This document shows positions 25,876 through 37,934 of a DNA stretch of 64,000 nucleotides, piece after piece. Within the stretch, counting starts at the first letter, position 1. The number at the start of each line of letters is the position of its first letter. The translations under genes were made by a program, and so were the position numbers. The notes beneath the pieces are model-generated. The model did not search any database and had not been told where the DNA came from. It worked only from the letters and a program-made list of their open reading frames with translations. The stretch comes from Methanoregulaceae archaeon PtaB.Bin056 (GTDB taxonomy: Archaea; Halobacteriota; Methanomicrobia; Methanomicrobiales; Methanospirillaceae), in assembly GCA_002067095.1 (NCBI GenBank), contig MVQD01000097.1, positions 1-64,000 on the forward strand. The letters run 5' to 3'.

Positions 25876-27057
25876 TTACTGATCCACGAAGCAGAAGGGG
25901 TCAGGGGCCCTGAAGTCCCCGCTCTCAGCGTGCGCCCGCACGCGGCACCCTCCGCCGCAGAGGGGGAAATATTCACAGCTCCTGCATACCCCGGAGATCA
26001 GGCCATTCTTTCCGCGGAAGAGCAGGAGCGCGGGGTTACGGTCGTCTCCCCAGAGTTCCGAAAATCGCCGGTCCCGGATGTTTCCGACCAAAAACGCCGG
26101 AGACCGTGCGAACTGGCAGGGGTAGACATTTCCCCATGGATCGATGTTTGCGACCCGCTCACCTGCACTGCACCCTCCCTTCAGCGCGGAGAGGAGTGTC
26201 TTTGCGTCGGAAAGGTCAGGCGAGTCGTCCCGCTCCATTGACCGGACCAGGTGGATGCAGTCCTGCGGCGCATCGACGGTCAGGAACTCCATCCTGGCCG
26301 GATCGGTCTCCTGCGCTCTTTTATACAGCAGGGTGAGCGCCGCGGTCACCTCTTCGCGGCCAAGCTGCAGCCGGTAATACGAATCCATGCCTCGCCCGGA
26401 CGGCACGAGCCAGTACAGGCAGAAACGTGAGGCCCCGAGTGCCAGCGAGAGGTCAATTATCTCTTCAAGCTCGGAGAAATTCTCCCTCGTGAGGGTCACC
26501 CTGGCCCCGCATCGGACATTTGCCTCCCTGCAGTGGGAGAACGCGGCGACCGTCCGCTCGAACGCACCGGGAGAGTTCCGGAACCGGTCGTGGGTCGCGG
26601 CGCGGGCGCCGTCGAGTGAGATCCCCGCGTACTCGATCCCGCACTCCCTGATCCGCCGGGCGATGTCCCCGGTGATGAGAGTGCCGTTCGTACTGAGTGC
26701 GGTCTTTATCCCGTTCTCCCGCGCATGCAATGCAAGGGCCCAGAGGTCTTCACGCATCAGGGGTTCTCCCCCCGAGAAGAGGATGAGGGGGACTCCCATC
26801 TCAGAAAGGTCATCAATCAGCCCAATCGCCTCCGCGGTCGTGAGTTCTTCCCCGGGATGCGAGTGCGGGCCCGACCTGCTGTAGCAGTGCTCGCATTGCA
26901 GGTTGCACCGGTTCGTCAGGTTCCAGAAGACAACAGGCCTCTTCATGCCCGAGAACGCGAGGTATTGACTTGGCACCTCTCCGGGGGGTCCCTTCCGGTG
27001 CTTTATCACGGCACTCACTGTCCCCCTGCCATGGAGGCACTGGGTGATACGGTTCAT
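25876..27057 (-). CDS. ahbC: AhbC, 12,18-didecarboxysiroheme deacetylase (radical SAM)
   Basis: A 393-residue radical SAM enzyme. The 4Fe-4S motif CNLQCEHC is near residues 45-52, the SAM-binding GGEP follows, and a C-terminal SPASM-type region has CSAG, CRSCEYFPLCGGGC and PFC. The N-terminal stretch leading to KRPVVFWNLTNRC and the C-terminal PCQFARSPAFLVGNIRDRRFSELW resemble AhbC, which removes acetate side chains from 12,18-didecarboxysiroheme to give iron-coproporphyrin III. The start overlaps the ahbB stop by four bases. It is last in the katG-ahbD-ahbA-ahbB-ahbC run. Confidence 0.87.
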   Translation of the reverse strand: MNRITQCLHGRGTVSAVIKHRKGPPGEVPSQYLAFSGMKRPVVFWNLTNRCNLQCEHCYSRSGPHSHPGEELTTAEAIGLIDDLSEMGVPLILFSGGEPLMREDLWALALHARENGIKTALSTNGTLITGDIARRIRECGIEYAGISLDGARAATHDRFRNSPGAFERTVAAFSHCREANVRCGARVTLTRENFSELEEIIDLSLALGASRFCLYWLVPSGRGMDSYYRLQLGREEVTAALTLLYKRAQETDPARMEFLTVDAPQDCIHLVRSMERDDSPDLSDAKTLLSALKGGCSAGERVANIDPWGNVYPCQFARSPAFLVGNIRDRRFSELWGDDRNPALLLFRGKNGLISGVCRSCEYFPLCGGGCRVRAHAESGDFRAPDPFCFVDQ

Positions 27058-27542
27058 GGGCTGGTCTCTCCCATCTCCCGTATCCTCACGTTCGGGACAC
27101 GCTTGAACTCCTCGGTGCTGAACATCACGACATAGTCGCGTATGCCGGTCAGAGCGGCAAGTGTCTCCACGTCTCTTCGCACCTCCTCGCGGCTGTACCC
27201 GTGGTGCACCGTATACAGCGTGTACTCCCACCTCCCCGGGACGGGGCGGCGTTGATAGCAGTGGGTGACGCAGGGAAACGATGCGAGCAGCGCTCCCGCA
27301 TCGCCGTTGGGGGACTCTCCCGGCCTCCATGCCACGAGGGCGTTTGCCGTGATGCCGACCCTCCTCTGGTTGATGCGGGCACGAAACCTCCTTATGGTCC
27401 CTTCATCGCATAGCGCCCGGATTCGCACGATGACCTCGCTTCCCGTCATACCAAGCTGCGCTCCAATCTCCTCAAACGGCTCCCGCACGAGGGGAAGTCC
27501 CTCTTCAAGTACCGCAAGGAGCCTCACGTCACGCAGGTCCAT
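27054..27542 (-). CDS. ahbB: AhbB, siroheme decarboxylase subunit
   Basis: A 162-residue protein of the Lrp/AsnC-like siroheme decarboxylase family. An N-terminal helix-turn-helix (DVRLLAVLEEGLPLVREPFEEIGAQLGMTGSEVIVRI) is followed by a RAM-like ligand fold with SFPCVTHCYQRRPVPGRWEYTLYTVHHG and a C-terminal IRDYVVMFSTEEFKR, which is the AhbB pattern. With AhbA it decarboxylates the two acetate groups of siroheme. Start placed at 27542 within the end of ahbA (14-base overlap); Met codons at 27551 and 27557 are alternatives. Confidence 0.85.
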   Translation of the reverse strand: MDLRDVRLLAVLEEGLPLVREPFEEIGAQLGMTGSEVIVRIRALCDEGTIRRFRARINQRRVGITANALVAWRPGESPNGDAGALLASFPCVTHCYQRRPVPGRWEYTLYTVHHGYSREEVRRDVETLAALTGIRDYVVMFSTEEFKRVPNVRIREMGETSP

Positions 27543-28044
27543 CGGCACCATCCCCATGCATCCTGCCCCTGAACCCAAACCGGACGTCAACTTTGATCTT
27601 CTTTTCTGTCGGGAGGTTGAGCGCATCCTCTTCTGACAACCCGGCCCGCTGCAGGATATCGGCGAGGAGAGCCCGCACATGGTCCTCGTCCCTCCCCGAC
27701 AGGGTGAACCAGAGCGGGTAAGGGTGGTCGCGCCTGAAATTATGCGAGACTTCAGGGTAGCTGCTGACAAGTGCGGCAACATCCTCCACTCTCCCGGGGG
27801 GTACCTTCAAAGCGACGAGCGTGGCCGACGAAAGCCCCCATCTCCGGGATTCCAGGATGGGTGAGATTCCCCTGAGAATACCGGCATCCCTGAGTTGTTC
27901 CAGCCGGAAGAGGAGTTCCTCGGGGGAGATGCCGACTTTTTCGGCAACCACGTCCCAGGGCCGGGGGACGAGTGGGACTTCGTCCTGGAGTGCGTCGAGT
28001 ATTGCGATATCGGTCTCATCCGGAAGATACGCTGTTTTCATCAT
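27529..28044 (-). CDS. ahbA: AhbA, siroheme decarboxylase subunit
   Basis: A 171-residue partner of AhbB: an N-terminal helix-turn-helix (DIAILDALQDEVPLVPRPWDVVAEKVGISPEELLFRLEQL), then EVSHNFRRDHPYPLWFTLSG and ALNLPTEKKIKVDVRF near the end, the pattern I associate with AhbA. It catalyses decarboxylation of siroheme to 12,18-didecarboxysiroheme together with AhbB. The start overlaps the ahbD stop by four bases (two adjacent Met codons, 28044 and 28041). Assignment of A versus B rests on these C-terminal patterns. Confidence 0.83.
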   Translation of the reverse strand: MMKTAYLPDETDIAILDALQDEVPLVPRPWDVVAEKVGISPEELLFRLEQLRDAGILRGISPILESRRWGLSSATLVALKVPPGRVEDVAALVSSYPEVSHNFRRDHPYPLWFTLSGRDEDHVRALLADILQRAGLSEEDALNLPTEKKIKVDVRFGFRGRMHGDGADGPA

Positions 28045-29141
28045 GCGCCCTCCCCGGCTTCGTAGGGGCACACCGGGTCCTCCCCGCAGATCTCACCGCA
28101 CAGTGACTCCGGCCTGGCGAGCCCGTCGCACCATCCGTTGGAGAGGGCACCGATTCCCCGGTACGCCCTGGCCCTGCACCCCCCGCATACCGCCTGGTAT
28201 TCGCAGGACCCGCATTTCCCCGACAGCCTCGCCGGGTCGCGAAGTGCCGCAAATACCTCCGATCTGTGCCATATCTCGACAAAGGGAGTGTCACGCACGT
28301 TCCCCGCACTCACCGGCAGATAGGGACATGGGGTCACGTCACCGTTTGCATACACGCGGCAGTAGCTGATACCCGCAATGCACCCCCTGCCCCAAGAGGG
28401 GTTCTGTATCCCGAGGGTGTCAGCGATGCGCCGGAACTGCGGGGCACATGTCGGGCGGACATTGATGTCATGGTCCCGGTAGCGGACGAGGACCTCGCGG
28501 ATCAGGTTCTCGTAGTCCCCGGGGCTCCCTGCCCCGATACCCTTCCCCCTCCCCAAACGAACAGGAAAGAAGACCTGGTAATCGCGGACCCCAAGGGACC
28601 TCCCCAGGGCAACCACCCTGTCAACCGAACCGATATCCCACTGTATCACCGAGGTGTTGATCTGAACACCCATCCCCTCGTCTCGGCAGGAGCGGATAGC
28701 CTCCACGGCCTTCTCCCAGACGCCGGGCATACCGCGGAACGAATCGTGCACGGCGGGATCCGCAGAATCAAGGCTTATCGCAACGGCCCTGATACCGGCC
28801 TCACACAGGCGTGCTGAGGCTTTCCGGTCGATCAGGACGCCGCTTGTCCCCATCACCATCCTGAGTCCCTGGTCTGTCCCATACCGCGCGATCTCGTAGA
28901 TATCCTCGCGGAGGAGGGGTTCTCCCCCGCTGAGCACTACAATCGGCCTTCCCGCATCGCAGATCTGGTCGATGACGCCGAATGCCTCCCTGGTGGAGAG
29001 CACCCCATCTGCCTCGCGTTCGCCGGCGTCCACGTAGCAGTGGGCGCATGAGAGCGGGCACCGGAGCGTGATATTCCAGGAGATGATTCGTGGCGCACCG
29101 CGGTATATACCCGTCACCACCTCGGCCCTTTTACCATGCAA
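28041..29141 (-). CDS. ahbD: AhbD, heme synthase (radical SAM)
   Basis: A 366-residue radical SAM enzyme with CPLSCAHC near residues 28-35, a GGEP motif, and a C-terminal auxiliary-cluster region CIAGISYCR...CPYLPVSAGNVR...CGSCEYQAVCGGCRARAY. That pattern is diagnostic for AhbD, which oxidatively decarboxylates the propionates of iron-coproporphyrin III to make heme b. Four more Cys occur in the last 30 residues (ESLCGEICGEDPVCPY). The first codon is TTG; internal GTG codons are alternatives. It lies 54 bases downstream of katG on the same strand. Confidence 0.87.
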   Translation of the reverse strand: MHGKRAEVVTGIYRGAPRIISWNITLRCPLSCAHCYVDAGEREADGVLSTREAFGVIDQICDAGRPIVVLSGGEPLLREDIYEIARYGTDQGLRMVMGTSGVLIDRKASARLCEAGIRAVAISLDSADPAVHDSFRGMPGVWEKAVEAIRSCRDEGMGVQINTSVIQWDIGSVDRVVALGRSLGVRDYQVFFPVRLGRGKGIGAGSPGDYENLIREVLVRYRDHDINVRPTCAPQFRRIADTLGIQNPSWGRGCIAGISYCRVYANGDVTPCPYLPVSAGNVRDTPFVEIWHRSEVFAALRDPARLSGKCGSCEYQAVCGGCRARAYRGIGALSNGWCDGLARPESLCGEICGEDPVCPYEAGEGA

Positions 29142-29195
29142 TGTCCTCGTTTTCTGTCGGCTTTTTGAGGTTCTCCATCTGGGAAGACTGGCACG

Positions 29196-31748
<2,553 letters not shown>

Positions 31749-32582
31749 ATGCAGGAGACACGAGAGGAGACAGGCGAGGAGCAGCACCCCGAGGGGGAGA
31801 CTACGTGGAGATGCACGGTCTGCGGGTTTCTCTTCAAAGGTGAGCGCCCGCCGAGGGGATGCCCGAGGTGCGGGAGCCCTTCAGCAGAATTTCTGCCTGA
31901 TGAGAAGAGGGGGTGGCTCACCTACGAGGGCGACCTCTTTGACGTCCTCCTGATCAACGGGAGCACTCACCGGGCCCATAATACCTCCTACATGGTGGAT
32001 CTCGCGGAGAGGGAGCTTGAGTCGAGGGGCATAAGCTACCGGAGGTTCAACCTGAGCGAGTACTCGATCGATCACTGCTGGTGCTGCTACAGCGTGAAGG
32101 CCGAGTATTGCACCTACCCCTGCAGGAATTCCCAGGACGACATGCCCGGGTTTCACCAGATGCTTGCGTCAGCAAAGGCGGTCATCGTTGCTTCCCCCAT
32201 CAACTGGAACAACATGTCCGCACGCCTCAAGGACTTCCTCGACCGGACCACCTGCATGCAGAACCTCTTCCATCTCGACAGGCCGGGCCTGACCGACGGG
32301 AAAGTGGTCGGCATCCTCATCTCGGGGCACGAAGACGGTGCGATCAAGACCGCACTCGACATCTACCTCTTCTTTGAACAGATGGGGTATATCCTCGCAC
32401 CGTTCGGCATTGCGTTCAGGACCCATGGATCGGCATACAACAGCAGCACCGACGCTGAATTTTTCAGGAACGACGAGAAGATCCGGGACGATGTCCGGGG
32501 GGTCGTCTCAAACGTGGTCGAACTGATGCAGCTCGACCTCGAATCGCGCCTGAAAGGGAGGCTTCTGCCGGTGTCGGAGTGA
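31749..32582 (+). CDS. rubredoxin-like/flavodoxin fusion oxidoreductase
   Basis: A 277-residue protein of two parts. Residues about 19-47 are a rubrerythrin-type rubredoxin domain (WRCTVCGFLFKGERPPRGCPRCGSP) that binds Fe or Zn through two CxxC pairs. Residues about 62-277 are a flavodoxin-like NAD(P)H-dependent FMN reductase domain (VLLINGSTHRAHNTSYMVD; SPINWNNMSARLKDFLDRT). A Cys-rich loop CWCCYSVKAEYCTYPC lies in the flavodoxin domain, as in iron-sulfur flavoproteins, so it may carry a cluster. Divergent from katG, it likely acts in oxygen or peroxide defence as an electron carrier or reductase. Confidence 0.78.
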   Translation: MQETREETGEEQHPEGETTWRCTVCGFLFKGERPPRGCPRCGSPSAEFLPDEKRGWLTYEGDLFDVLLINGSTHRAHNTSYMVDLAERELESRGISYRRFNLSEYSIDHCWCCYSVKAEYCTYPCRNSQDDMPGFHQMLASAKAVIVASPINWNNMSARLKDFLDRTTCMQNLFHLDRPGLTDGKVVGILISGHEDGAIKTALDIYLFFEQMGYILAPFGIAFRTHGSAYNSSTDAEFFRNDEKIRDDVRGVVSNVVELMQLDLESRLKGRLLPVSE

Positions 32583-32644
32583 TCCGGGGAGAGAATGCGT
32601 ATAGAAAAATTCGTGAAAATTTCAAGTGGCTGTGAGATTTCGAA

Positions 32645-35600
32645 TTACTCGACTCGATCTCCATTGAACTCCTGTCCGTCGGGGAGAGAGCAGGAGACAT
32701 TCCGAAACGCGCCTGCCGGCACATGCAACTCGAACCTGGCACCCCTGCCATGGACACCCGTCTCAGATATCGAGATCCCGGTTATCCCGAGGATCTCCCG
32801 TGAGAGAAAGAGCCCGAGCCCGGTATGGTCCCCAAAACCGCGCTCGAATATTTTTCCCTTCCTGTCCTCGGGGATGCCAATTCCATCGTCCTCGTAAATG
32901 ATGGCGAGATGATCCGAATTCTGCTCGCACCTGACCGAGACCGCAGTCACGTGACCTCCATGCCGCATGGAGTTATCGAAGAGATTCAAGAAGACTTTCT
33001 CGATCATGGGATCTGCATAAATTTCCACGTCCGTGCATGTGCTGATGAGAGAGATACCAATAGGCTGCATTTTATCAAGGATGGCGGCAAGGGAAAACCA
33101 TGCGGGTTCATGCACCCCGATCTCCTGATAAGTCCGGGTAAATTCGATTTGCCGTGCGATCGTTGCCCCCGCCTGGTCAATTTTCGCAAGGAGACCTGCG
33201 ATATCCCCATCTTTTTCGTTCTCCATCGCGATCTGTACAAGTCCCCGAAGGACGGTCACCTGGTTTGCAACGTCATGCCGCGTGATGCTCGACAGAAGTG
33301 CAATCTTCTTGTTGATCTCCTTCATCGACATCTCCGCCCGCTTGCGCTCGGTGATATCAAAGAAACTGACAAGGCTTGCGGCGACATTGCCGTGCCGGTC
33401 AACGATGGGAGTGCCGAACACTTCCAGGTGCGCACGGGTATTGTCAGGTCGAACGACTATCATATCGTCCACGTGGCTCACCTCTCCCCTCATCCCCCTT
33501 ACGATGGGCATCTCGTCGGTAGGGTATTTTTTGCACGTGCCTGCCTTGAAGGCCTCGTACACTTCCGCGAGGTTCTCTTCGGTCGCGTCCGGCAGGACCC
33601 CCCTGCCGAGGAGTCGGGTTGCCTCCCGGTTGGCAACGATCGGCCTCCCACTCGGCGCTTCAACCATGAATATGCCGATCGGGACGGTCTCAAGGAGTGT
33701 CGTGAGGATCCGGTTGCGGCTGTCAAGCTCATCGCTCTTTCTGCGTAATTCCTCCTCGGTCATCTTCTGTTCGGTGATATCGCGTGAAATGCCGAATGCC
33801 CACAGAACGTCTCCCTTCCTGTCCCTTACAGGGTAGAGCAGATGGTCAAACCAGCGCGGGGACCCTCCGACATGCATCTGCCCCTCACTCCTGAACCGCT
33901 CCCCGGTGCTGAGTACCTGTGAAATGGCATATTCCTGCTTTTCAGCTATTTCCTGGGGAAAGAGGCTTTTTCTCCCATGTCCGATGATCTCGCCGGGTTC
34001 TTTCCCGAACATTGCGGCAGCCGCGGAATTGACGTACACGACCCTGTCTTCGCGGTCGACCATGAAGATGAGATCAGGGGATACCTGCGACAGTCCCAGA
34101 TACCAGTCCTCTTTCTCGTGCAATAACTCCAGGGTACCCCTAAAATCAGTGATATCCCGGCCTACTGACTGGTATTCGATGAGTGTCCCCTTCTCGTCGA
34201 AGATCGCGCGGTCACTCCACCTTTGCCACCGGATGCTGCCATCAGGCATGACGATGCGGTGTTCAATGGTTCCCACAGGGTTTTCCTCTGTCAGGGATTC
34301 GAAGAACTGCCGGACACGTTCCCGGTCCTCTTCAGCAATCACGGGCTTGAACCTGTGCCCGAATATCTCTTCCCGCGTGAACCCGAAATACCTGCAATAG
34401 GCGTCATTGACAAAGACATGCGTGCCGTCCGGTAAGAAGCGTGAGATAAACTCGGTCTGGTCTTCGACCACGTTCCGGTAACGCTCCTCACTCTCCGCAA
34501 GGGTCTCCTCAATCATGATCCGCTCGACTGCTGCTCCTATCTGCGTTGCAATCGTCTCGAGTGCAACACGCCTGTTCTCCGGGATGTCCATATTCTTGTG
34601 GGAGGAGACATTCAGGCAGGCGATACTTTTTCCACCCGAAGTGATCGGGATTACTGCAATGGACAGGATGCCTTCCTCATCAGCCTCAGGCGTCCGGAAT
34701 GAACCCTCCAGGTCTCCGCAGGGGATGAAAAGGGGAATTCCCTCCCTGATAATCCGTGCAGTGTCAGATGTCGGAGGGTAATGAGAGACACTCTTTGCGA
34801 ACGCGTCTCCGAGGTTGATTGAAGTAATAAGATTCACTGCCCCCGTCTCTCTGTCTACGAGATAAATCCCTCCTGAATCCATCCCGGATACTTCTATTGC
34901 CGCCTTAAGACTGGTCTCCAGCGTATCGTGCAATCCCCGCACCTTCTGGAGTGCAAGGCCGAGATTGAGCTCGGTTTGTAGGATTGATTCCTGTTCCTTC
35001 CTCTCCGTGATATCGCGAAATGTTCCCTCGACCCCGAGGATGTTTCCCTCATCATCGTAATAGAGGTGGCTGCTTGTCTCGACAACCACGGGGGTCCCAT
35101 CCTTCTTTTTGAGGATGACCTCGTATTCCGTCACTTTTCCATTCAGGGATAGCTCCTCAAGGAGAGACTTCCGGTCCGAAGGATTGAAATAAAAATCGTC
35201 AGCAATATTCCGCCCGATGCATTCCGTGAGATCGTCATATCCAAGGAGGCTTGCCCATGACTTGCTGGCCTTGATAAGACGGCCCTGGACATCACTCCTG
35301 TAATAAATGTCCTGGATCTGGTTGAGCAGGTGTGTATACTCACGGGTGGCGGAGATCAGCTCCTGTTCGGCCTTCTTCTGCTCGGTAACATCAGTGAGGA
35401 AAGAGAGAGACGCCGGGCTTTCTGACCACTGAATCTGGGTCGAGTTGATCCAGACCCATCTCTCCTCGCCGTCTCCACTGATTACCCGGAACGTGTATCC
35501 GGTGGGGGGAATTTCTCCCCTCATCCTCCGGAGATGGCGGCTCATTACCTTCTCGCGATCCTCAGGATGAATGAAATCTGTGAACGGCTTCGAAGTAAGG

Positions 35601-35968
35601 ATATCTTCAGGATAGCCAAGAATCTTGATGAGCGCAGGGTTAACATGCACCAGGCGGTCTCCCTGTGCGATAAGGATTCCTTCGGTCGCATTCTCGAAGA
35701 GTATCCGATAATTCTGTTCGCTCTCGCGGATCTTCGCCTCGGCCTGTACCCTATCAGTGATGTCGACGATAATTCCGCGCACCCCGACAATCCTGCCATC
35801 ACGTACAACAGGAGATGAATAGATGGAGACCGGAAACGTACTGCCGTCTCTCCGAAGTGCCAGGTACTCCCTCGTTTTCTGTTCAGGAGAGCCAATTTCC
35901 AGTACATTCCGAAACGCGAGGGCCGCCCGATTCCGGTCACCGGGCGCGATCATGTCCATGGCATTCAC
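32645..35968 (-). CDS. multi-PAS/GAF sensor histidine kinase (3' part of a frameshifted gene)
   Basis: 1107 residues, in order: end of a PAS domain; PAS (NYRILFENATEGIL); PAS (LLNQIQDIYYRS); GAF (about 345-505); PAS (YRNVVEDQTEFISRF); PAS (YLGLSQVSPDLIFMV); PAS (TTLLETVPIGIFMV). The kinase core has H box SSITRHDVANQV, N box FLNLFDNSMRHG and G boxes YEDDGIGIP and HTGLGLFLSREI. No membrane span is visible, so it is cytosolic. The GTG start at 35968 lies inside a PAS domain and is not a true start. The gene really begins at 36928 and is interrupted by two one-base slips (near 36127-36134 and near 35980-35990). A TATA-like site (about 36959-36970) precedes the full gene. Confidence 0.75.
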   Translation of the reverse strand: MNAMDMIAPGDRNRAALAFRNVLEIGSPEQKTREYLALRRDGSTFPVSIYSSPVVRDGRIVGVRGIIVDITDRVQAEAKIRESEQNYRILFENATEGILIAQGDRLVHVNPALIKILGYPEDILTSKPFTDFIHPEDREKVMSRHLRRMRGEIPPTGYTFRVISGDGEERWVWINSTQIQWSESPASLSFLTDVTEQKKAEQELISATREYTHLLNQIQDIYYRSDVQGRLIKASKSWASLLGYDDLTECIGRNIADDFYFNPSDRKSLLEELSLNGKVTEYEVILKKKDGTPVVVETSSHLYYDDEGNILGVEGTFRDITERKEQESILQTELNLGLALQKVRGLHDTLETSLKAAIEVSGMDSGGIYLVDRETGAVNLITSINLGDAFAKSVSHYPPTSDTARIIREGIPLFIPCGDLEGSFRTPEADEEGILSIAVIPITSGGKSIACLNVSSHKNMDIPENRRVALETIATQIGAAVERIMIEETLAESEERYRNVVEDQTEFISRFLPDGTHVFVNDAYCRYFGFTREEIFGHRFKPVIAEEDRERVRQFFESLTEENPVGTIEHRIVMPDGSIRWQRWSDRAIFDEKGTLIEYQSVGRDITDFRGTLELLHEKEDWYLGLSQVSPDLIFMVDREDRVVYVNSAAAAMFGKEPGEIIGHGRKSLFPQEIAEKQEYAISQVLSTGERFRSEGQMHVGGSPRWFDHLLYPVRDRKGDVLWAFGISRDITEQKMTEEELRRKSDELDSRNRILTTLLETVPIGIFMVEAPSGRPIVANREATRLLGRGVLPDATEENLAEVYEAFKAGTCKKYPTDEMPIVRGMRGEVSHVDDMIVVRPDNTRAHLEVFGTPIVDRHGNVAASLVSFFDITERKRAEMSMKEINKKIALLSSITRHDVANQVTVLRGLVQIAMENEKDGDIAGLLAKIDQAGATIARQIEFTRTYQEIGVHEPAWFSLAAILDKMQPIGISLISTCTDVEIYADPMIEKVFLNLFDNSMRHGGHVTAVSVRCEQNSDHLAIIYEDDGIGIPEDRKGKIFERGFGDHTGLGLFLSREILGITGISISETGVHGRGARFELHVPAGAFRNVSCSLPDGQEFNGDRVE

Positions 35969-36004
35969 TCCCTTCCGGAGATCTCCTCGGTATATCCAAA
36001 CATC

Positions 36005-36928
36005 TCAAACGCGATGCGGTTCGCATACGTCACCTTCCCATTCGCGTCCGCTTCGTAGATTACCTGGGGTAACATCTCCGCAAGTTCGCGGAAGCGGCGT
36101 TCGCTCTCGTTTAACGCTTCCACTACTTTTTTTTCTATCGGTTATCTCGCGGATCGACTCAATGGCGCCGACGACATCTCCCTGGGTATTGTAGAGGGGC
36201 GAGGCAGTAAACCAGAGGACGGCTCCAAGGCCGTTGTTGAAATGGGGAATCGTGATCTCGGAGAACAGTTTCTTTCCTTCGCGCTGTATGAACGGGTATT
36301 TCGCCGCGGTCGCAGGGTCGTCTCTCAGCACGAGGTCAATGAGAATCGGTCGTCTCTCGTGATAAAAAGGAACTGCATATTCATAGTTGCCCTTCCCGAC
36401 GATCTCTTCGGCTTTCATGCCGGTCATCCTCTCGATAGCCCTGTTCCATGCGATAACCACACCGCTCGTGTCGATGGCAAACGTCGCGTCAGGCAGGAAG
36501 TTGAGGATATCTGCCTCCCGTCGCTCGTGGTCCCTGATGCTCCTCTCCGCCCTCCTCTGGTGGACAGCAAGCCTGACCTTGTGGACCAGCTCTGCAAACT
36601 GGGAGGCGGGTTCTCCACCCTTCTGGAGGTAGAAATCGGCTCCTTCATTCAGAGCCTGGATGACGACCTCTTCACGGCCACGCCCGGTAAAGATGATGAA
36701 GGGAATAGGATTTCCCGATGCCCGGACCGCCTTTAAGAACTCTATCCCATTCATCCCCGGCATCTGGTAATCGGAGATGATTGCATCATAATTTCCCCTT
36801 CTGATAACCTTGAGAGCATCCTGCGCAGATGTCACTGTCTCGACATGGAATTCGCCATGCCTTTCAAGGTACAGCTTGCCTACCTCGAGGAGCCCGGGTT
36901 CGTCATCGACGTAGAGAACGGTTATCAT
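36005..36928 (-). CDS. response-regulator receiver plus PAS (5' part of the frameshifted kinase)
   Basis: Residues 1-120 are a receiver domain (ITVLYVDDEP, phosphoacceptor Asp in IISDYQMPG, conserved Lys in FYLQKGGE). About 140-265 is a PAS domain (ILNFLPDATFAIDTSGVVIAWN to REITDRK). After TDRKK the frame reads through unrelated residues to a stop at 36005. Removing one base of the eight-A run (minus strand, 36127-36134) restores VVEALNESERRFRELAEMLPQVIY, the start of the next PAS domain, and a second slip returns to the frame of the downstream segment. So it and the 32645-35968 piece are one hybrid response-regulator kinase of about 1,430 residues. Confidence 0.75.
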   Translation of the reverse strand: MITVLYVDDEPGLLEVGKLYLERHGEFHVETVTSAQDALKVIRRGNYDAIISDYQMPGMNGIEFLKAVRASGNPIPFIIFTGRGREEVVIQALNEGADFYLQKGGEPASQFAELVHKVRLAVHQRRAERSIRDHERREADILNFLPDATFAIDTSGVVIAWNRAIERMTGMKAEEIVGKGNYEYAVPFYHERRPILIDLVLRDDPATAAKYPFIQREGKKLFSEITIPHFNNGLGAVLWFTASPLYNTQGDVVGAIESIREITDRKKSSGSVKRERTPLPRTCGDVTPGNLRSGREWEGDVCEPHRV

Positions 36929-37268
36929 GGGTGGTGTTACAGTGTTTCATTATTTCAGGGTGTATTTATTGTTCCCATTCTTGCGAGGAAAAGGCCGGTG
37001 ACCCGCATTCATACACCCGACAGGGAGATTCGTGGATTCCCCGGTTTAATCACGCCGCACAATCAGAGGAGAGATTACAGGGGCGATTACCGATCTTTAT
37101 CCAAAATTTCAACCAGACACCCCGTATTTTCGCGGTTGCCCCCACCCACAGGCAGATATATGGCGATTCCCTCCCCGGTGACCCGGCCCTCCTCGCGATC
37201 TATCCGTGCGGGAAAGAACCAAAACCACTATTGGGTGAGAGATTTCAAGGTGATCAAAGTGGTTCTGA

Positions 37269-37886
37269 ATGAGACCTGTGTGGTACGTACTCCTGGCAGC
37301 GGTGCTGGCAGGCATCCTCTTCTCCTGCGGGTGCACCTCGCAGCCGACATCATCAACCCGGGCGGGGACGCCGACAATGAGTGCGATCTCTGCAGTGGGG
37401 ACCTCACCCGACATGCTTCCTGCAATTGCCCTGGACCTGTCAGACTTCCCCGAAGGCTTCGAGCTTATATACGCGGGGGAGACCGAGCCCCCTGCGGAGA
37501 GCGTGCTGCTTTCCGACCCGGCCTACCGTGGGGGCTACTCGGTGACGGTGAGCAACGAGAGTTCTGACTTTCCCACGGGAGAACTTGTGGACCAGATCGT
37601 CCTCATTTACTCCCGGCCCGTCACGAGGGAGCGCCTCGCCGAAGTCTTTACGGAGAACTACCCCGAGCTCTCCACCTGGCCCCTCTCACCTCTTCCAGAG
37701 CCGGGGATAGGGGAGGCAAGTATCGCGTACCATTTCGCCTACCCTGAGACCACGCTCTCGGGGTATACCATCGTATTCGGGAAAGGGGACGTCTACCAGA
37801 TCGTCACCACCATGACCGGTGACGGGACTGCCGACTATGGGTTTTTGCAGGGGATCGCACAGAAGGCCGCCGCAAAGGTCTCCTGA
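37269..37886 (+). CDS. secreted lipoprotein of unknown function
   Basis: A 205-residue protein with a lipoprotein signal (MRPVWYVLLAAVLAGILFSCGC) and a Thr/Ser-rich linker at about 25-45, then an extracytoplasmic domain of about 150 residues (DLSDFPEGFELIYAGE, ELVDQIVLIYSRPVTRERLAEVF, YTIVFGKGDVYQIVTTMTG). It resembles the small lipoproteins common in Methanomicrobiales and has no recognised active site. It is followed closely by the marker 8 gene (48 bases). The preceding 340 bases (36929-37268) are gene-free and hold the promoter of the divergent kinase. Confidence 0.6.
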   Translation: MRPVWYVLLAAVLAGILFSCGCTSQPTSSTRAGTPTMSAISAVGTSPDMLPAIALDLSDFPEGFELIYAGETEPPAESVLLSDPAYRGGYSVTVSNESSDFPTGELVDQIVLIYSRPVTRERLAEVFTENYPELSTWPLSPLPEPGIGEASIAYHFAYPETTLSGYTIVFGKGDVYQIVTTMTGDGTADYGFLQGIAQKAAAKVS

Positions 37887-37934
37887 TCCTCCCATGATAT
37901 TTTCCGGGCGGGCAAAAGAACCGGGAGGGATGGC

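Noticed and set aside
32825-33748. Plus-strand ORF opposite the PAS kinase
   Set aside because: It lies antisense to well-defined kinase motifs and carries no motif of its own.
36845-37567. 240-residue plus-strand ORF spanning the receiver start and the lipoprotein gene
   Set aside because: Overlaps two better-supported genes and shows no signal peptide or family feature.
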